A stretch of DNA of 64,000 bases from MAG-121220-bin8 sp965655865 (GCA_965655865.1 CBFHJJ010000006.1:1-64000); one strand, 5' to 3'. Shown: positions 41,800 through 52,244, counted from the stretch's first letter. The notes: generated by a model from the sequence alone, not told the origin. Numbers and translations: made by a program.

Positions 41800-43724
41800 T
41801 GTATAATAGATTACAATCATACAAAACACTTTTTTTAAGAATATCATTAGCATATGTTTTCTATTTTTTTGCAAGAGTGTTATTTTATTTTTATAACAGC
41901 AATATGATTATTATTGAAAGTGTTCAAGAGTTCTTTTATTTATGCTTTATTGGATTAACCTTTGATACTTCTGCTATTTTATATGCTAATGTCTTGTTTA
42001 TTCTATTATCATTAATTCCATTCAAAAACTATACTAATGAAAAGTTTCAATATAGAATGATGATATTATATTTTTCAACTAATTTAATAGCTTATTCAAC
42101 TAATTTTTTTGATTTTATTTATTATCGATTTTCACAAAGTAGATTAACTACTAGAGTTTTTGATATTCTTGAAAATGAAACAAATAAAACGGCATTAGCA
42201 GGATCTTTTATATATAACTATTGGCATGTTTTTATTTTCTTTTTTCTTTTAGTTTATGTTTGGATTTATCTTTATAAAAAAATTATAATCACCCATGTAA
42301 AACCTATTTATGATTTAAAATTTTATATTTTTTCTTCTTTATCCTCTCTGTTTATAGTTTTTATTTGTGTTATTGGTGTAAGAGGTGGGATAGGAAATGC
42401 TACGCGGCCTATAAATATGGTTGATGCTCATAGATTTGTTACAAAAGGCATTCATGCTGACTTTGTGTTAAACTCTCCATTTAGTTTCATAAGAACTTTT
42501 AATAAGAATTTTTTTAAAAAGAAAAATTTTATGGATCCTTTAAAAGTTAATCAAGTTTTAAACCCTATTAAAAAGGTCAATGATAGTATTTATTCTCAGC
42601 CGAATGTAATGATACTAGTTATGGAAAGTTTTGGTCGTGAATATATTGGTGCGTTTAATAAAAATAGAAATATCGAAAATTATGTAAGTTATACTCCTTT
42701 TTTAGATTCTCTATCTAATAACAGTATGATTTTTACAAATGCTTTTGCTAATGGTCGACAATCAATTGAAGCATTACCATCAATTTTAGCCAGTGTACCA
42801 TCATTTAAAATACCCTTTACTTCCTCACCATATGCTAATCAAGAGATTCAATCTTTAGTTTCAGTCTTTAATGAAAAGGGTTATACTACCTCGTTTTTTC
42901 ACGGAGCTCCAAATGGTTCAATGGGATTTTTGGGATTATCAAATATTTTAGGGTTTAATAATTATTTTGGAAAAAATGAATTTAACGATAATTCCTTATA
43001 TGACGGTTTCTGGGGAATTTGGGATGAACCATTTTTACAATATGTGAATAATACTACTAGTAAACTTAAAGAACCTTTTTTTTCCACTTATTTTAGTTTA
43101 TCATCACATGAGCCATTCTATGTTCCAAAAGAATATGAAGGTGTTTTTCCAATGGGTGATGTTCAAATGCATCAAGTAATAGGTTATTCAGATAATGCAT
43201 TAAGAAAGTTTTTTGAATCAGCTAAAAAAGAACCTTGGTTCGAAAATACTATATTTATAATTACAGCTGACCATACTAATCAGTTTTGGTATCCGTATTA
43301 CTCTGCTCCAGTAAATAGATTTTCTATTCCTGTATTATTTTATCATCCTAACAATTCATTTAAAGGAGAAAATAATGTTTTAATGCAACAAATGGATATT
43401 TTTCCTTCGTTAATTGATTTATTAGGGTATGATAAATCTTTAAATACTTGGGGAAGAAGTGTTTTTTCAGACTTAGGCCAACCATTTTCGATTAATTACT
43501 CTGGAACTGTATATCATTTTTCAATGGATAAGTTTACATTAGTTTTTGATGGTAACGAAGTTATCGGAGTGTACGATATTGATGATTATTGGTTGGAAAA
43601 TAATGTTATAAATGATAAAACTATTGATTTCACTAAAGAGGAAATATATTTAAAAGCTTTTATTCAAGATTATATGGATAGAATAATTGATAAAAAACTT
43701 AGTTATTTTAAAAGTTCTGAATAA
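41799..43724 (+). CDS. LtaS-like membrane phosphoglycerol/phosphoethanolamine transferase (sulfatase fold)
   Basis: This 641-residue protein has about five N-terminal membrane segments (to about 195) and then an extracytoplasmic alkaline-phosphatase-superfamily domain. Metal and nucleophile residues fit the LTA-synthase branch: Glu276 in LVMESFGRE, Ser322 in NGRQSIEALPS at the place of the catalytic Thr, a His in FFHGAPNGSMGF, and ADH in FIITADHTNQ. It likely moves a phospho-head group from a membrane lipid to a glycan or lipid acceptor in the periplasm. It overlaps msrA convergently by 22 bases. Confidence 0.86.
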   Translation: MYNRLQSYKTLFLRISLAYVFYFFARVLFYFYNSNMIIIESVQEFFYLCFIGLTFDTSAILYANVLFILLSLIPFKNYTNEKFQYRMMILYFSTNLIAYSTNFFDFIYYRFSQSRLTTRVFDILENETNKTALAGSFIYNYWHVFIFFFLLVYVWIYLYKKIIITHVKPIYDLKFYIFSSLSSLFIVFICVIGVRGGIGNATRPINMVDAHRFVTKGIHADFVLNSPFSFIRTFNKNFFKKKNFMDPLKVNQVLNPIKKVNDSIYSQPNVMILVMESFGREYIGAFNKNRNIENYVSYTPFLDSLSNNSMIFTNAFANGRQSIEALPSILASVPSFKIPFTSSPYANQEIQSLVSVFNEKGYTTSFFHGAPNGSMGFLGLSNILGFNNYFGKNEFNDNSLYDGFWGIWDEPFLQYVNNTTSKLKEPFFSTYFSLSSHEPFYVPKEYEGVFPMGDVQMHQVIGYSDNALRKFFESAKKEPWFENTIFIITADHTNQFWYPYYSAPVNRFSIPVLFYHPNNSFKGENNVLMQQMDIFPSLIDLLGYDKSLNTWGRSVFSDLGQPFSINYSGTVYHFSMDKFTLVFDGNEVIGVYDIDDYWLENNVINDKTIDFTKEEIYLKAFIQDYMDRIIDKKLSYFKSSE

Positions 43725-44296
43725 TCAATTTTAAATTTATTTATTCTTGGAGCTGAAACATTTAATATGTAAGGATTATAAGGGTTTTTTTTCTTATAAT
43801 CCTGATGATATTTTTCAGCCAAGTAGAATTCTTTAAATTTCACTACTTCTGTTGTTATTTTATAATACGTTTTATTAAACAATAACTCTTTTATGGTGCT
43901 TTCAATTATTTCTTTTTCGTTTAAATTCTCATAAAATGCAATAGATCTATATTGAGTGCCACGGTCGGGCCCTTGTTGATTTAAAGTAGAAGGATCGTGA
44001 GAACCAAAGAAAACTTTAACAAGGGTTTTAAATGTTATTTCATTTGGATTATAAATAACTTCAATGGCTTCAGCATGACCGGTATTTCCTGTCATTACTT
44101 GTCTATATGTAGGATTAATGGTTTTTCCACCTGAGTACCCAGAATTAACTTCTTTAACTCCCTTTAAATTTTCATAAATACTTTCAACACACCAGAAACA
44201 CCCTGAAGCGAAATAAGCCTTTTTATATTTTTGATTAGCATCGTTTGAATAAATGTTAAATATCATTAACAGAGTTATAAAAGTAAATTTGTACAT
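43703..44296 (-). CDS. msrA: Peptide methionine-S-sulfoxide reductase, exported
   Basis: This 197-residue protein starts with a hydrophobic export signal (about 1-18). The active site is GCFWCVE with nucleophile Cys33 and Cys36. GYSGG, GHAEAIEV and YHQDYKKKNP follow as in MsrA. It repairs (S)-methionine sulfoxide, here probably in periplasmic proteins. It is the last gene of the secA-glycosyltransferase-msrA run, 1 base after the glycosyltransferase. Confidence 0.95.
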   Translation of the reverse strand: MYKFTFITLLMIFNIYSNDANQKYKKAYFASGCFWCVESIYENLKGVKEVNSGYSGGKTINPTYRQVMTGNTGHAEAIEVIYNPNEITFKTLVKVFFGSHDPSTLNQQGPDRGTQYRSIAFYENLNEKEIIESTIKELLFNKTYYKITTEVVKFKEFYLAEKYHQDYKKKNPYNPYILNVSAPRINKFKIDYSELLK

Positions 44297-44297
44297 T

Positions 44298-45410
44298 CTA
44301 TATGTTTTTTAAAATTAGGGTTATAAATCTATCCCAAGTTAATTCTTTCTTGAGCTTAATTATATTGTTTATAATAATATTACCATCACTTTTTAATGCA
44401 AAATTAATTTTTGAAGCCAGTTCATTGACTCCAATATTAAAAAGATACCCTGTTTCATTATCATTTATAACTTCATTAAGTCCGTCAATGTTTGAGGAAA
44501 CAGCAGGTATTTCAAACTGAAGTGAAAGCGATGTAATACCACTTTGAGATGCGTTTTTATACGGAATTATAATTAGTTCAGATGAACTAAACCAATATTT
44601 TATTTTTTCATCGTCAACAAATGTATTTTTAATTATAATGCTTTTTGAAATATTTAGTTTTTCAATCAATTGATAATATTTTTTCATTGATATATAATTT
44701 TCACCAACAATCAATAGTTTTATGTTTGGATTTAGTTTTAGAACTTTTGGCATACTTTTAATAAGGGTATCTAAACCTTTATATTCTCTTATTAAACCAA
44801 AAAACAAAATATATTTATGTTTGGTATTTAAATTAAGTACTTTTTTTGAAACTATTTTATCTTCTTTAACCCCAAATTTTTTTGGCAAAGGATGAAATAG
44901 TTTCATGCCTTTTTTTTCTTTCGAAATTTTTTGAATTTGATTTAAGACGTTTTTTGAAAGCGTAAAGTATTTATCTAATCCTTTTATGTATAGTTTTAAC
45001 AGTTCTTTTTCGAAGAATTTCTTTTCGTGTGAAATAACATTATGAATAATTCCGATTTTTTTAATATTGTTACTAACGAGTTTATTTATAAAATAGTATG
45101 ATGGTGAAAGTAATCCAGTCCAGTACGTTGTAATTATTAAATCTGGTTTTAATTCTTTTATTTTTTTTATTACTCCAAACCAATTAATTGGATTTATGGT
45201 ATTTAAGATTCGATGAGATTTTAAGTCTATATTACATGTTTTTTTTTGAAATTGTGTTTTTCCAGGAAATAAAAATTTTGGATATAAAAGTTTAAAATTT
45301 ATTACTACTACATTATGCCCGTGTTTAATTAGTGATTCACATAGTTCTTTATTTGTATCAGAAATACCACCTCTGTATGGATAAAATGGTCCTATTACAA
45401 CTATGTTCAT
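44298..45410 (-). CDS. Glycosyltransferase family 4-like
   Basis: This 370-residue GT-B enzyme has an N-terminal domain opening IGPFYPYRGGISD (6-18). The C-terminal nucleotide-sugar domain contains FFGLIREYKGLD near 203, a VGEN strand end near 236, and PYKNASQSG with PAVSSNIDGLNEVI (about 283-313), typical of retaining GT4 enzymes. It transfers a sugar to a glycan or lipid acceptor. The gene lies 8 bases after secA; no other polysaccharide genes surround it, so the acceptor is open. Confidence 0.87.
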   Translation of the reverse strand: MNIVVIGPFYPYRGGISDTNKELCESLIKHGHNVVVINFKLLYPKFLFPGKTQFQKKTCNIDLKSHRILNTINPINWFGVIKKIKELKPDLIITTYWTGLLSPSYYFINKLVSNNIKKIGIIHNVISHEKKFFEKELLKLYIKGLDKYFTLSKNVLNQIQKISKEKKGMKLFHPLPKKFGVKEDKIVSKKVLNLNTKHKYILFFGLIREYKGLDTLIKSMPKVLKLNPNIKLLIVGENYISMKKYYQLIEKLNISKSIIIKNTFVDDEKIKYWFSSSELIIIPYKNASQSGITSLSLQFEIPAVSSNIDGLNEVINDNETGYLFNIGVNELASKINFALKSDGNIIINNIIKLKKELTWDRFITLILKNI

Positions 45411-45418
45411 TTTTTTAA

Positions 45419-48400
45419 TTATTCATTGAAAATTACCCAATCACCTTTTTTTATGAAATTTTCAGCTACTTTGTATTTGATATTTTTTGTTTCTCCAGTC
45501 GTAACATTTTTTATTGTCACTTTTTCATTTCTACCAATTTTTTTTACTTCTCTAACCACTGTGTCTACATAGCTATTAGGTCTAGAAACATTTTCACCAG
45601 CTTTTCTGTTTTTTGATGCAATTTCATCACTATTTAGTACTTCTTCTTTAGAAATATTGAGTTTTTGTTGCCTTCTAACACGTCTATCCTCCCTAATATT
45701 TGACGGATCTTTTGACGGAAGTTCACCGTTAAATAAAAATAAAATTATGTCTTTGTTAACTTTTTCAATCATTGATCCAAATAATAAATAAGCCTCTTCC
45801 TTATAGATTACAAGTGGATCTTTTTGTTCATGAACAGCAAGTTGAACAGACTGCTTAAGTTCATCCATTTTTCTTAAATGGATTTTCCAAGCTTCATCAA
45901 TTATTGCAAGTGAAATGTTTTTTTCAAAATCATTTACCAATGTTTTTCCCTCTGAATCATATGCATTTTTTAAATTTGAAACTACATTTAGTGTTTTGCT
46001 ACCATCTGTAAATGGTACGACTATTCTTTCAAAATTATTTGATGAGCTTTCAAAAACATTTTTTATGACAGGGAATACTTTTGTCGCAGAGGAAATCATT
46101 TTTGAATTATAATATTCGAATGCTTTTTTGTAGGTCACTTGAAAAATTTCATCTTCGGCAGTTGATTTAAATTCTTCTTCATTATAATTTGAGTCCATGG
46201 AAAAGAACCTGGTAATATCGAATTCATAATCTTTATAGTTGTTAGTTGCTTTACTGTTACTTACAACTATCTCACATGTATCATAAATCATACTAGCTAT
46301 ATCTACCTTAAGTCTTTCACCTTGTAAACAATGTTTTCTTCTTTTGTAGATAATTTCTCTTTGCACATTCATTACATCATCGTACTCAAGAAGTCTTTTT
46401 CTAATTCCGAAATTATTTTCTTCAACTTTTTTTTGTGCTCTTTCTATAGTTTTAGTCATCATCGAGTGCTGAATAACTTCACCTTCTTCTAATCCCATTC
46501 TATCCATCATTTTAGCCACCCTGTCAGAACCGAACAGTCTCATTAAATTATCCTCCAATGAAACGTAAAATTGAGAACTACCTGGATCTCCTTGTCTTCC
46601 AGCTCTTCCTCTCAACTGTCTATCAACTCTTCTTGAGTCATGTCTTTCTGTTCCAATAATTGCTAAACCACCATTATCTTTTATTTGATCAGATATTTTT
46701 ATATCGGTTCCTCTTCCAGCCATATTTGTAGCAATAGTTACTATTCCTGCATTACCAGCTTCAGACACTATATCTGCTTCTTTTTTGTGCAATTTTGCAT
46801 TTAAAACATTGTGACTAATCTTTCTAATATTTAACATTCTCGCTAAAAGCTCTGATATTTCAACGGATGTAGTACCAATTAATACAGGCCTTCCTTGATT
46901 TGATATTTTGGTAACATCTTCAATAACTGCATTATATTTTTCTCTTTTTGTTTTATATATGAGATCATTTTGATCTTTTCTAGCAATTGGTTTGTTTGTA
47001 GGGATTTCAACAACATCTAACTTATAAATATCCCATAATTCTCCAGCTTCTGTAATAGCAGTTCCTGTCATTCCCGAAAGCTTGCCATACATTCTGAAAT
47101 AATTTTGTAGAGTTATAGAAGCAAAAGTTTGAGTAGCATCTTCAATTTTTACATTTTCTTTTGCTTCAATTGCTTGATGAAGTCCGTCAGAATATCTTCT
47201 TCCATCCATAATTCTCCCAGTTTGTTCATCTACAATCTTAACTTTGTTATCCATTACTACATACTCAGTGTTTTTTTCAAAAAGAGTGTATGCTTTTAAT
47301 AATTGATTAAGGGTATGAATTCGTTCGCTTTTAGTAGCAAAATCATTATAAACTTTTTCTTTCTCCTCAACTTCTTTAACTAAATCAAGCTTTTTACTTT
47401 CAATTTGAGTTAATTCAATTGAAAGATTAGGTAAAACAAAAAAATTGGAATCTTCATTTTTATTTGAAATAGTGTCTATCCCTTTATCAGTTAATTCAAT
47501 TTGGTTGTTTTTTTCGTCAATAACAAAAAATAAGTCTAAATCAACTTTAGGCATTTCTCTGTTGTTATCTTGCATATAAAAATTCTCAGTTTTCTGAAGT
47601 AACTGTTTAATACCTTCTTGACTTAAGTATTTTATTAATGCGGAATTTTTTGGAAGACCCCTGTAAACCTGTAAAAGATGAAAGCCTCCATCTTCCTTGT
47701 TTCCATCGGAAATTAATTTTTTTGCTTTTGATAAAATTTGAGTTAATAACTCTTTTTGTTTTTTTACAATATCATAAATTCGAGGTTTTAATTCATCGAA
47801 TTCATGAATATCTCCTTTAGGAACAGGACCTGAAATTATAAGCGGTGTTCTTGCATCATCAACAAGAACAGAATCAACCTCATCAACAATTGAATATGCA
47901 TGTTTTCTTTGAACTAAATCTTTTGAAGAGTGAGCCATATTATCTCTCAAGTAATCAAATCCAAATTCATTATTAGTTCCATATGTAATATCTGCATTAT
48001 ATGCTTTTCTTCTTTCTTCAGAATTAGGAGAATGATAATCGATACAATCAATACTTAATCCGTGGAATTCAAAAATTGGTGCCATCCATGCACTGTCTCT
48101 TTTAGCTAAATAATCATTAACGGTAACCAAATGAACTCCGTTTCCAGTAAGCGCATTTAAATATACAGGTAGAGTGGCAACTAATGTTTTCCCTTCACCA
48201 GTTTGCATTTCAGCAATTTTTCCTCTGTGAAGAACAATACCGCCAATCAACTGAACATCATAGTGGACCATGTCCCATGTAACTTCTTTTCCAGCAGCAT
48301 TCCATTTATTTGACCAAATAACACTATCTCCGTCTGTTTTAACATAAGTTTTCTCAGAAGATAATCTCAGATCAAATTCATTTGCTTTGACTTTAATTTC

Positions 48401-48781
48401 AGAATTTTCTTTAAATCTTTTTGCAGTTTCTTTTACAACAGCAAAAGCCTGTGGGAGAATTTGATTTAAAACTTCTTCAACTTTTTTATTTGACTCGTTA
48501 TTAATTGTATCTATTTCAGTGTAATATTCATCTTTTTCATCAATGTTGATTGAAGATTGTATTTTAGAATTTAAACTTTCTATTTTTGTATTAAATGGAC
48601 TTCTTGAATCTTTAATAATATTCTTAAAAAAGATTGTTTTGGATCTAAGTTCATCGTGTGTCAATGAAGAAAATTCTTTCTCAAATACTAATATTTGCTT
48701 TACAATTCCTTCAACCTCCTTTAAATCTTTTTTTGATTTACTTCCTACAAAAACATTTAATATAGAATTTATAAAGCTCAT
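45419..48781 (-). CDS. secA: Preprotein translocase ATPase SecA
   Basis: At 1120 residues this is longer than E. coli SecA (901). Walker A QTGEGKT is at about 193-199, DEVDSVLVDDART follows near 295, and GTDIKISD and GRAGRQGDPGSS mark the second helicase half. An extra segment of roughly 170 residues lies between the DEVD region and TEYVVMD (about 320-510), rich in Lys and Glu; this insertion is usual in Bacteroidota. The zinc-binding C-terminal CxC motif is missing. It drives secretory proteins through SecYEG. The start at 48781 directly follows a terminator. Confidence 0.97.
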   Translation of the reverse strand: MSFINSILNVFVGSKSKKDLKEVEGIVKQILVFEKEFSSLTHDELRSKTIFFKNIIKDSRSPFNTKIESLNSKIQSSINIDEKDEYYTEIDTINNESNKKVEEVLNQILPQAFAVVKETAKRFKENSEIKVKANEFDLRLSSEKTYVKTDGDSVIWSNKWNAAGKEVTWDMVHYDVQLIGGIVLHRGKIAEMQTGEGKTLVATLPVYLNALTGNGVHLVTVNDYLAKRDSAWMAPIFEFHGLSIDCIDYHSPNSEERRKAYNADITYGTNNEFGFDYLRDNMAHSSKDLVQRKHAYSIVDEVDSVLVDDARTPLIISGPVPKGDIHEFDELKPRIYDIVKKQKELLTQILSKAKKLISDGNKEDGGFHLLQVYRGLPKNSALIKYLSQEGIKQLLQKTENFYMQDNNREMPKVDLDLFFVIDEKNNQIELTDKGIDTISNKNEDSNFFVLPNLSIELTQIESKKLDLVKEVEEKEKVYNDFATKSERIHTLNQLLKAYTLFEKNTEYVVMDNKVKIVDEQTGRIMDGRRYSDGLHQAIEAKENVKIEDATQTFASITLQNYFRMYGKLSGMTGTAITEAGELWDIYKLDVVEIPTNKPIARKDQNDLIYKTKREKYNAVIEDVTKISNQGRPVLIGTTSVEISELLARMLNIRKISHNVLNAKLHKKEADIVSEAGNAGIVTIATNMAGRGTDIKISDQIKDNGGLAIIGTERHDSRRVDRQLRGRAGRQGDPGSSQFYVSLEDNLMRLFGSDRVAKMMDRMGLEEGEVIQHSMMTKTIERAQKKVEENNFGIRKRLLEYDDVMNVQREIIYKRRKHCLQGERLKVDIASMIYDTCEIVVSNSKATNNYKDYEFDITRFFSMDSNYNEEEFKSTAEDEIFQVTYKKAFEYYNSKMISSATKVFPVIKNVFESSSNNFERIVVPFTDGSKTLNVVSNLKNAYDSEGKTLVNDFEKNISLAIIDEAWKIHLRKMDELKQSVQLAVHEQKDPLVIYKEEAYLLFGSMIEKVNKDIILFLFNGELPSKDPSNIREDRRVRRQQKLNISKEEVLNSDEIASKNRKAGENVSRPNSYVDTVVREVKKIGRNEKVTIKNVTTGETKNIKYKVAENFIKKGDWVIFNE

Positions 48782-48810
48782 TATTATTTTTTTCTAATCA
48801 AATTTAAGTA

Positions 48811-48836
48811 AAAAAAAAGCCTCAAATGAGACTTTT
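48811..48836 (-). terminator. Terminator between the DUF2795 gene and secA
   Basis: On the minus strand GTCTCA pairs with TGAGGC across a two-base loop (48819-48832) and is followed by eight T. It ends the lnt/DUF2795 transcript, so secA needs its own promoter within about 30 bases. Confidence 0.75.
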
Positions 48837-48853
48837 AATAAAGTTTTTTATGG

Positions 48854-49078
48854 TTAATATTCATCCTCGTTCCAAAGATAGTCTTCATCAGTTGGATAAT
48901 CTGGCCAAATCTCAAGTATTGATTCATAAGTTTCTTCTTCTTCTTCTTCAATTTCCTGTAGATTTTCTATTACTTCTAAAGGAGCACCAGTACGAATACA
49001 AAAATCAATTAATTCATCTTTGTTTGCAGGCCAAGGTGCATCTGTCAAATAGGTAGCTAGTTCAAGAGTCCAATACAT
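48854..49078 (-). CDS. DUF2795-family acidic small protein
   Basis: This 74-residue protein has an N-terminal helical part, MYWTLELATYLTDAPWPANK, typical of DUF2795 in Bacteroidota. It is followed by a very acidic C-terminal half with six consecutive glutamates and a terminal DEDYLWNEDEY. No signal peptide. The family has no established function. It follows lnt by 73 bases and ends in a terminator, so it may be expressed from its own promoter. Confidence 0.8.
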   Translation of the reverse strand: MYWTLELATYLTDAPWPANKDELIDFCIRTGAPLEVIENLQEIEEEEEETYESILEIWPDYPTDEDYLWNEDEY

Positions 49079-49151
49079 ATTTTTAAATTATAATATTTGC
49101 AAAAATAATTTTTTATCTGACTCTTACAACGTTTTATTAAGAAATTTAATT

Positions 49152-50708
49152 TTATTTTTTTTTGGCAAAATAAAATAAGAATATAATTGAAAAGAAAAAT
49201 AGTGAAATTCTATATATAAAATCACCATACTTTGCATAAAAAGTCAGTTCATTCGATATAAATACAGTATTATTAATTATTCCTTTTTTTTCATAATCAA
49301 TGCTTTCAATTACATCTCCTTTATCATTAATTACCGCAGAAATTCCAGTATTTGCACTTCTAACTATATATCTTCTTAGCTCAATTGACCTTAACTTAGA
49401 ATAACTTAATAATTGTCTATGTCCGGGAGAATTACCCCACCATCCATCATTTGTTATTATTGCGATTAATTGTGCTCCATTTCTTACATACTCTGTCATA
49501 AATTCTCCATACATTGATTCATAACATATTACTGGTGCCACTAATACATTTGATTTAGTTTTAAATACTGCTCTATTTTGCTGAGTTGCTCTGGACATTA
49601 CAGTTCCACCAAAATCAATAAGTAGATTTCCTAAAATTGGTTCTAAAATTGCTTTGTAAGGTAAATTTTCAACACCAACAACAAGTTTTGATTTATGATA
49701 AATTTGATCTGTATTTGAGTTAATAAAACTACTGTTATAAATATCAACCCAAATACTATCTCGAACGTAATTTGAACTTATTGATTTTTCTCTTGCTGAA
49801 GTGTAAATTTTATAAAATTGTATTCCACTAATAATTTCAGAATTTTTTTCATTAAGGTAGTTGTCTAAATTTTTATAAAATGGTGTATTAAAAAAATTAT
49901 TTATTTGGTAACCCGGGCTTTCAGAAAAATATGTCTCAGGTGTAATTATTAATTTATTATTGAAAATATTATCTTCTGTATTCTTTTTGAATTCTTGTAA
50001 TATTTCAAGGTTTGTCCTTCCGTATTTACTAGTATAGGGATCAATATTTGGTTGTACTATAGCTATGTCAAGCTCATTTCCTTTTTTTGTATCTAAATTA
50101 TACATGTAAAGAGAAATTATAATTGGGAAAGAAACAAATAATAAACCAATTGATAATTTATTTAAATAATATTTTTTGATTAAATATTTGTTGAATGCTT
50201 TATAAAAAATAATATTTACAATTAAAATCCATAACGATCCGCCCAGTGTTCCTGTAAATTCAAACCATTGTACTAGTTTGTGCGATTCAGAAAAAACATT
50301 TCCTAAAATTAAAGATGGCCAGGAAAATTCCCAACTTAAATTAAATTTTTCAAAAACAATCCAAGAAGAGATAAAAAAAATAACTCCTAATTTGTGCCCT
50401 AGTTTTTTGGATATCAAACTGTAGGAGGTGAAAAATAATGCCATTAAAAAAGAGTAGAGACCTATTGCAAATAACATTCCAAAAACAGTAGAATTAATTA
50501 ACCACCACGATGTAATTAAATTCCAAATAACAAAACTTAATAAACTGTAAAAAAAGATATGTAAAGAAGATTTGTCTCTTAATTCTTTTTCAATTAGTAG
50601 TAATGGCACAAAAGCTATAAAAATTAAAAAAACTAAACCTTTAACCGGCCAGGACAATCCAAAAAGCAATCCTGAAAATATGCTAAGTAATATATATTTT
50701 TTGGCCAA
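49152..50708 (-). CDS. lnt: Apolipoprotein N-acyltransferase
   Basis: This 518-residue protein has about six N-terminal membrane segments (to about 205), then a carbon-nitrogen hydrolase domain with the triad Glu258 in TPETYFSES, Lys341 in YHKSKLVVG and Cys395 in PVICYES, followed by one C-terminal membrane segment. It adds the third acyl chain to lipoproteins in the inner membrane. The many lipoproteins of Bacteroidota fit its presence. Confidence 0.94.
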   Translation of the reverse strand: MAKKYILLSIFSGLLFGLSWPVKGLVFLIFIAFVPLLLIEKELRDKSSLHIFFYSLLSFVIWNLITSWWLINSTVFGMLFAIGLYSFLMALFFTSYSLISKKLGHKLGVIFFISSWIVFEKFNLSWEFSWPSLILGNVFSESHKLVQWFEFTGTLGGSLWILIVNIIFYKAFNKYLIKKYYLNKLSIGLLFVSFPIIISLYMYNLDTKKGNELDIAIVQPNIDPYTSKYGRTNLEILQEFKKNTEDNIFNNKLIITPETYFSESPGYQINNFFNTPFYKNLDNYLNEKNSEIISGIQFYKIYTSAREKSISSNYVRDSIWVDIYNSSFINSNTDQIYHKSKLVVGVENLPYKAILEPILGNLLIDFGGTVMSRATQQNRAVFKTKSNVLVAPVICYESMYGEFMTEYVRNGAQLIAIITNDGWWGNSPGHRQLLSYSKLRSIELRRYIVRSANTGISAVINDKGDVIESIDYEKKGIINNTVFISNELTFYAKYGDFIYRISLFFFSIIFLFYFAKKK

Positions 50709-50810
50709 AATTAATTTTTTGTTTAAGTTTTACAAGTTAATAAAAACTCATTTCTAAATATATAAACTATTTGTTCTTTCAATATTATATAAAATCATTA
50801 ATTTTATTGT

Positions 50811-51515
50811 GTGAAACTATTAAATTTTATTCCAAATTTATTAACTCTTTCAAATCTTTTTTTTGGTTGTATTGCTGTTGTATACGGAGTAGTGGGAGAC
50901 TTTGAGAAATTAGCCTTATTTGTTTCTTTAGGTTTAATTTGTGATTTTTTTGATGGTTTTTTTGCTAGATTACTTAAGGTTGATTCTAAACTTGGTATTC
51001 AATTAGACTCATTGTCTGATTTAGTAACTTTTGGTATGACTTCATCAATAGTGATGCTTAATTTAATAGGGAATTCCTCATTTGTAATTGAAAACTCTTC
51101 TAGTTTTTTAGTTTCTCTTATACCTTATATAGCTTTTTTAATAACACTTTCTTCGTCATTTAGGTTAGCTAAATTTAATATCAGTGACATTAGTACTGAT
51201 TTTAAGGGACTTCCAACTCCAGCCAATGCAATCTTTATTGTTTTTCTTCCAGAATTTATTGAATATTTTCAGTTAGAAACAATCTTTGAAAATATTTTTA
51301 TTTTATTAGTAATAGTATGCTTATCATCATTTCTTTTAATTTCTAATCTAAATATGTTTTCATTAAAGATTAAAAATTTAAGATTTAATCAAAATAAAGC
51401 TTTGTATGTTTTGTTTTTTTCTTCAGTAATTCTTTTTGCTAGTATAGGTTTATCTTCTTTAACTATAATAATTACTATTTATATAATTTTGAATTTATTA
51501 AGAATTGTAGTCTAA
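50811..51515 (+). CDS. pssA: CDP-diacylglycerol-serine O-phosphatidyltransferase
   Basis: The protein has 234 residues from a GTG start (50811). It carries the CDP-alcohol phosphotransferase signature DG-x2-AR-x8-G-x3-D-x3-D beginning at DGFFAR (about 43-48). About eight membrane segments are predicted. It makes phosphatidylserine, the precursor of phosphatidylethanolamine. Its last 18 bases overlap lptB convergently. Confidence 0.92.
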   Translation: MKLLNFIPNLLTLSNLFFGCIAVVYGVVGDFEKLALFVSLGLICDFFDGFFARLLKVDSKLGIQLDSLSDLVTFGMTSSIVMLNLIGNSSFVIENSSSFLVSLIPYIAFLITLSSSFRLAKFNISDISTDFKGLPTPANAIFIVFLPEFIEYFQLETIFENIFILLVIVCLSSFLLISNLNMFSLKIKNLRFNQNKALYVLFFSSVILFASIGLSSLTIIITIYIILNLLRIVV

Positions 51516-52244
51516 TTTTTTCTTTCTAAATTCAAAATTCTGACCTAGATATAATTTTCTAACCATTTCATCATGTGCTAAATCTTCTGGCTTTCCTGAT
51601 TTTAGAATATTTCCTTCAAACATTAAATATGTTCTGTCTGTGATTGCTAAAGTTTCTTGAACGTTATGATCGGTAATTAAAATACCTATGTTTCTTTTTT
51701 TAAGGTGGGAAATGATTTTTTGAATATCCTCAACAGCTATAGGATCTACACCAGCAAAGGGTTCATCTAGTAAAACAAATTTTGGATCTGTAGCTAAAGC
51801 CCTTGCTATTTCAGTTCTTCTTCTTTCACCACCAGAAAGTAAATCTCCTCTACTTTTTCTTATTTTTTGTAAATTGAATTCATTCAATAAAGATTCCATT
51901 CTTGTAGATTGTTCTTCTTTTGAAAGCGATGTTAGTTCAAGAACTGCTTTTATATTGTCTTCAATTGATAATTTTCTAAATACAGAGGCTTCTTGAGCTA
52001 AATATCCAATTCCTTTTTGAGCTCTCATGTACATTGGCAATGTCGTAATTTCAGAATTGTCTAATGATATTTTACCTCCATCAGGCTTAATAAGACCTAC
52101 AATCATATAAAAACTAGTTGTTTTTCCAGCACCGTTAGGACCTAGTAATCCAACTATTTCACCCTGATTGACCTCAATGGAAATGTCATTCACAACTTTT
52201 CTTCCTTTATACGACTTGAAAATACCTTGAGCTGTTAACTTCAT
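51498..52244 (-). CDS. lptB: LPS export ABC transporter ATPase LptB
   Basis: This 248-residue ABC ATPase has Walker A GPNGAGKT (35-42), signature LSGGE (136-140), Walker B VLLDEP (157-162) and a switch His in ITDHNV. The order [15 protein letters not shown] between Walker A and the signature is typical of LptB. It powers lipopolysaccharide extraction with LptFG. Its ATG overlaps the tatC stop by 4 bases. Confidence 0.94.
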   Translation of the reverse strand: MKLTAQGIFKSYKGRKVVNDISIEVNQGEIVGLLGPNGAGKTTSFYMIVGLIKPDGGKISLDNSEITTLPMYMRAQKGIGYLAQEASVFRKLSIEDNIKAVLELTSLSKEEQSTRMESLLNEFNLQKIRKSRGDLLSGGERRRTEIARALATDPKFVLLDEPFAGVDPIAVEDIQKIISHLKKRNIGILITDHNVQETLAITDRTYLMFEGNILKSGKPEDLAHDEMVRKLYLGQNFEFRKKKLDYNS

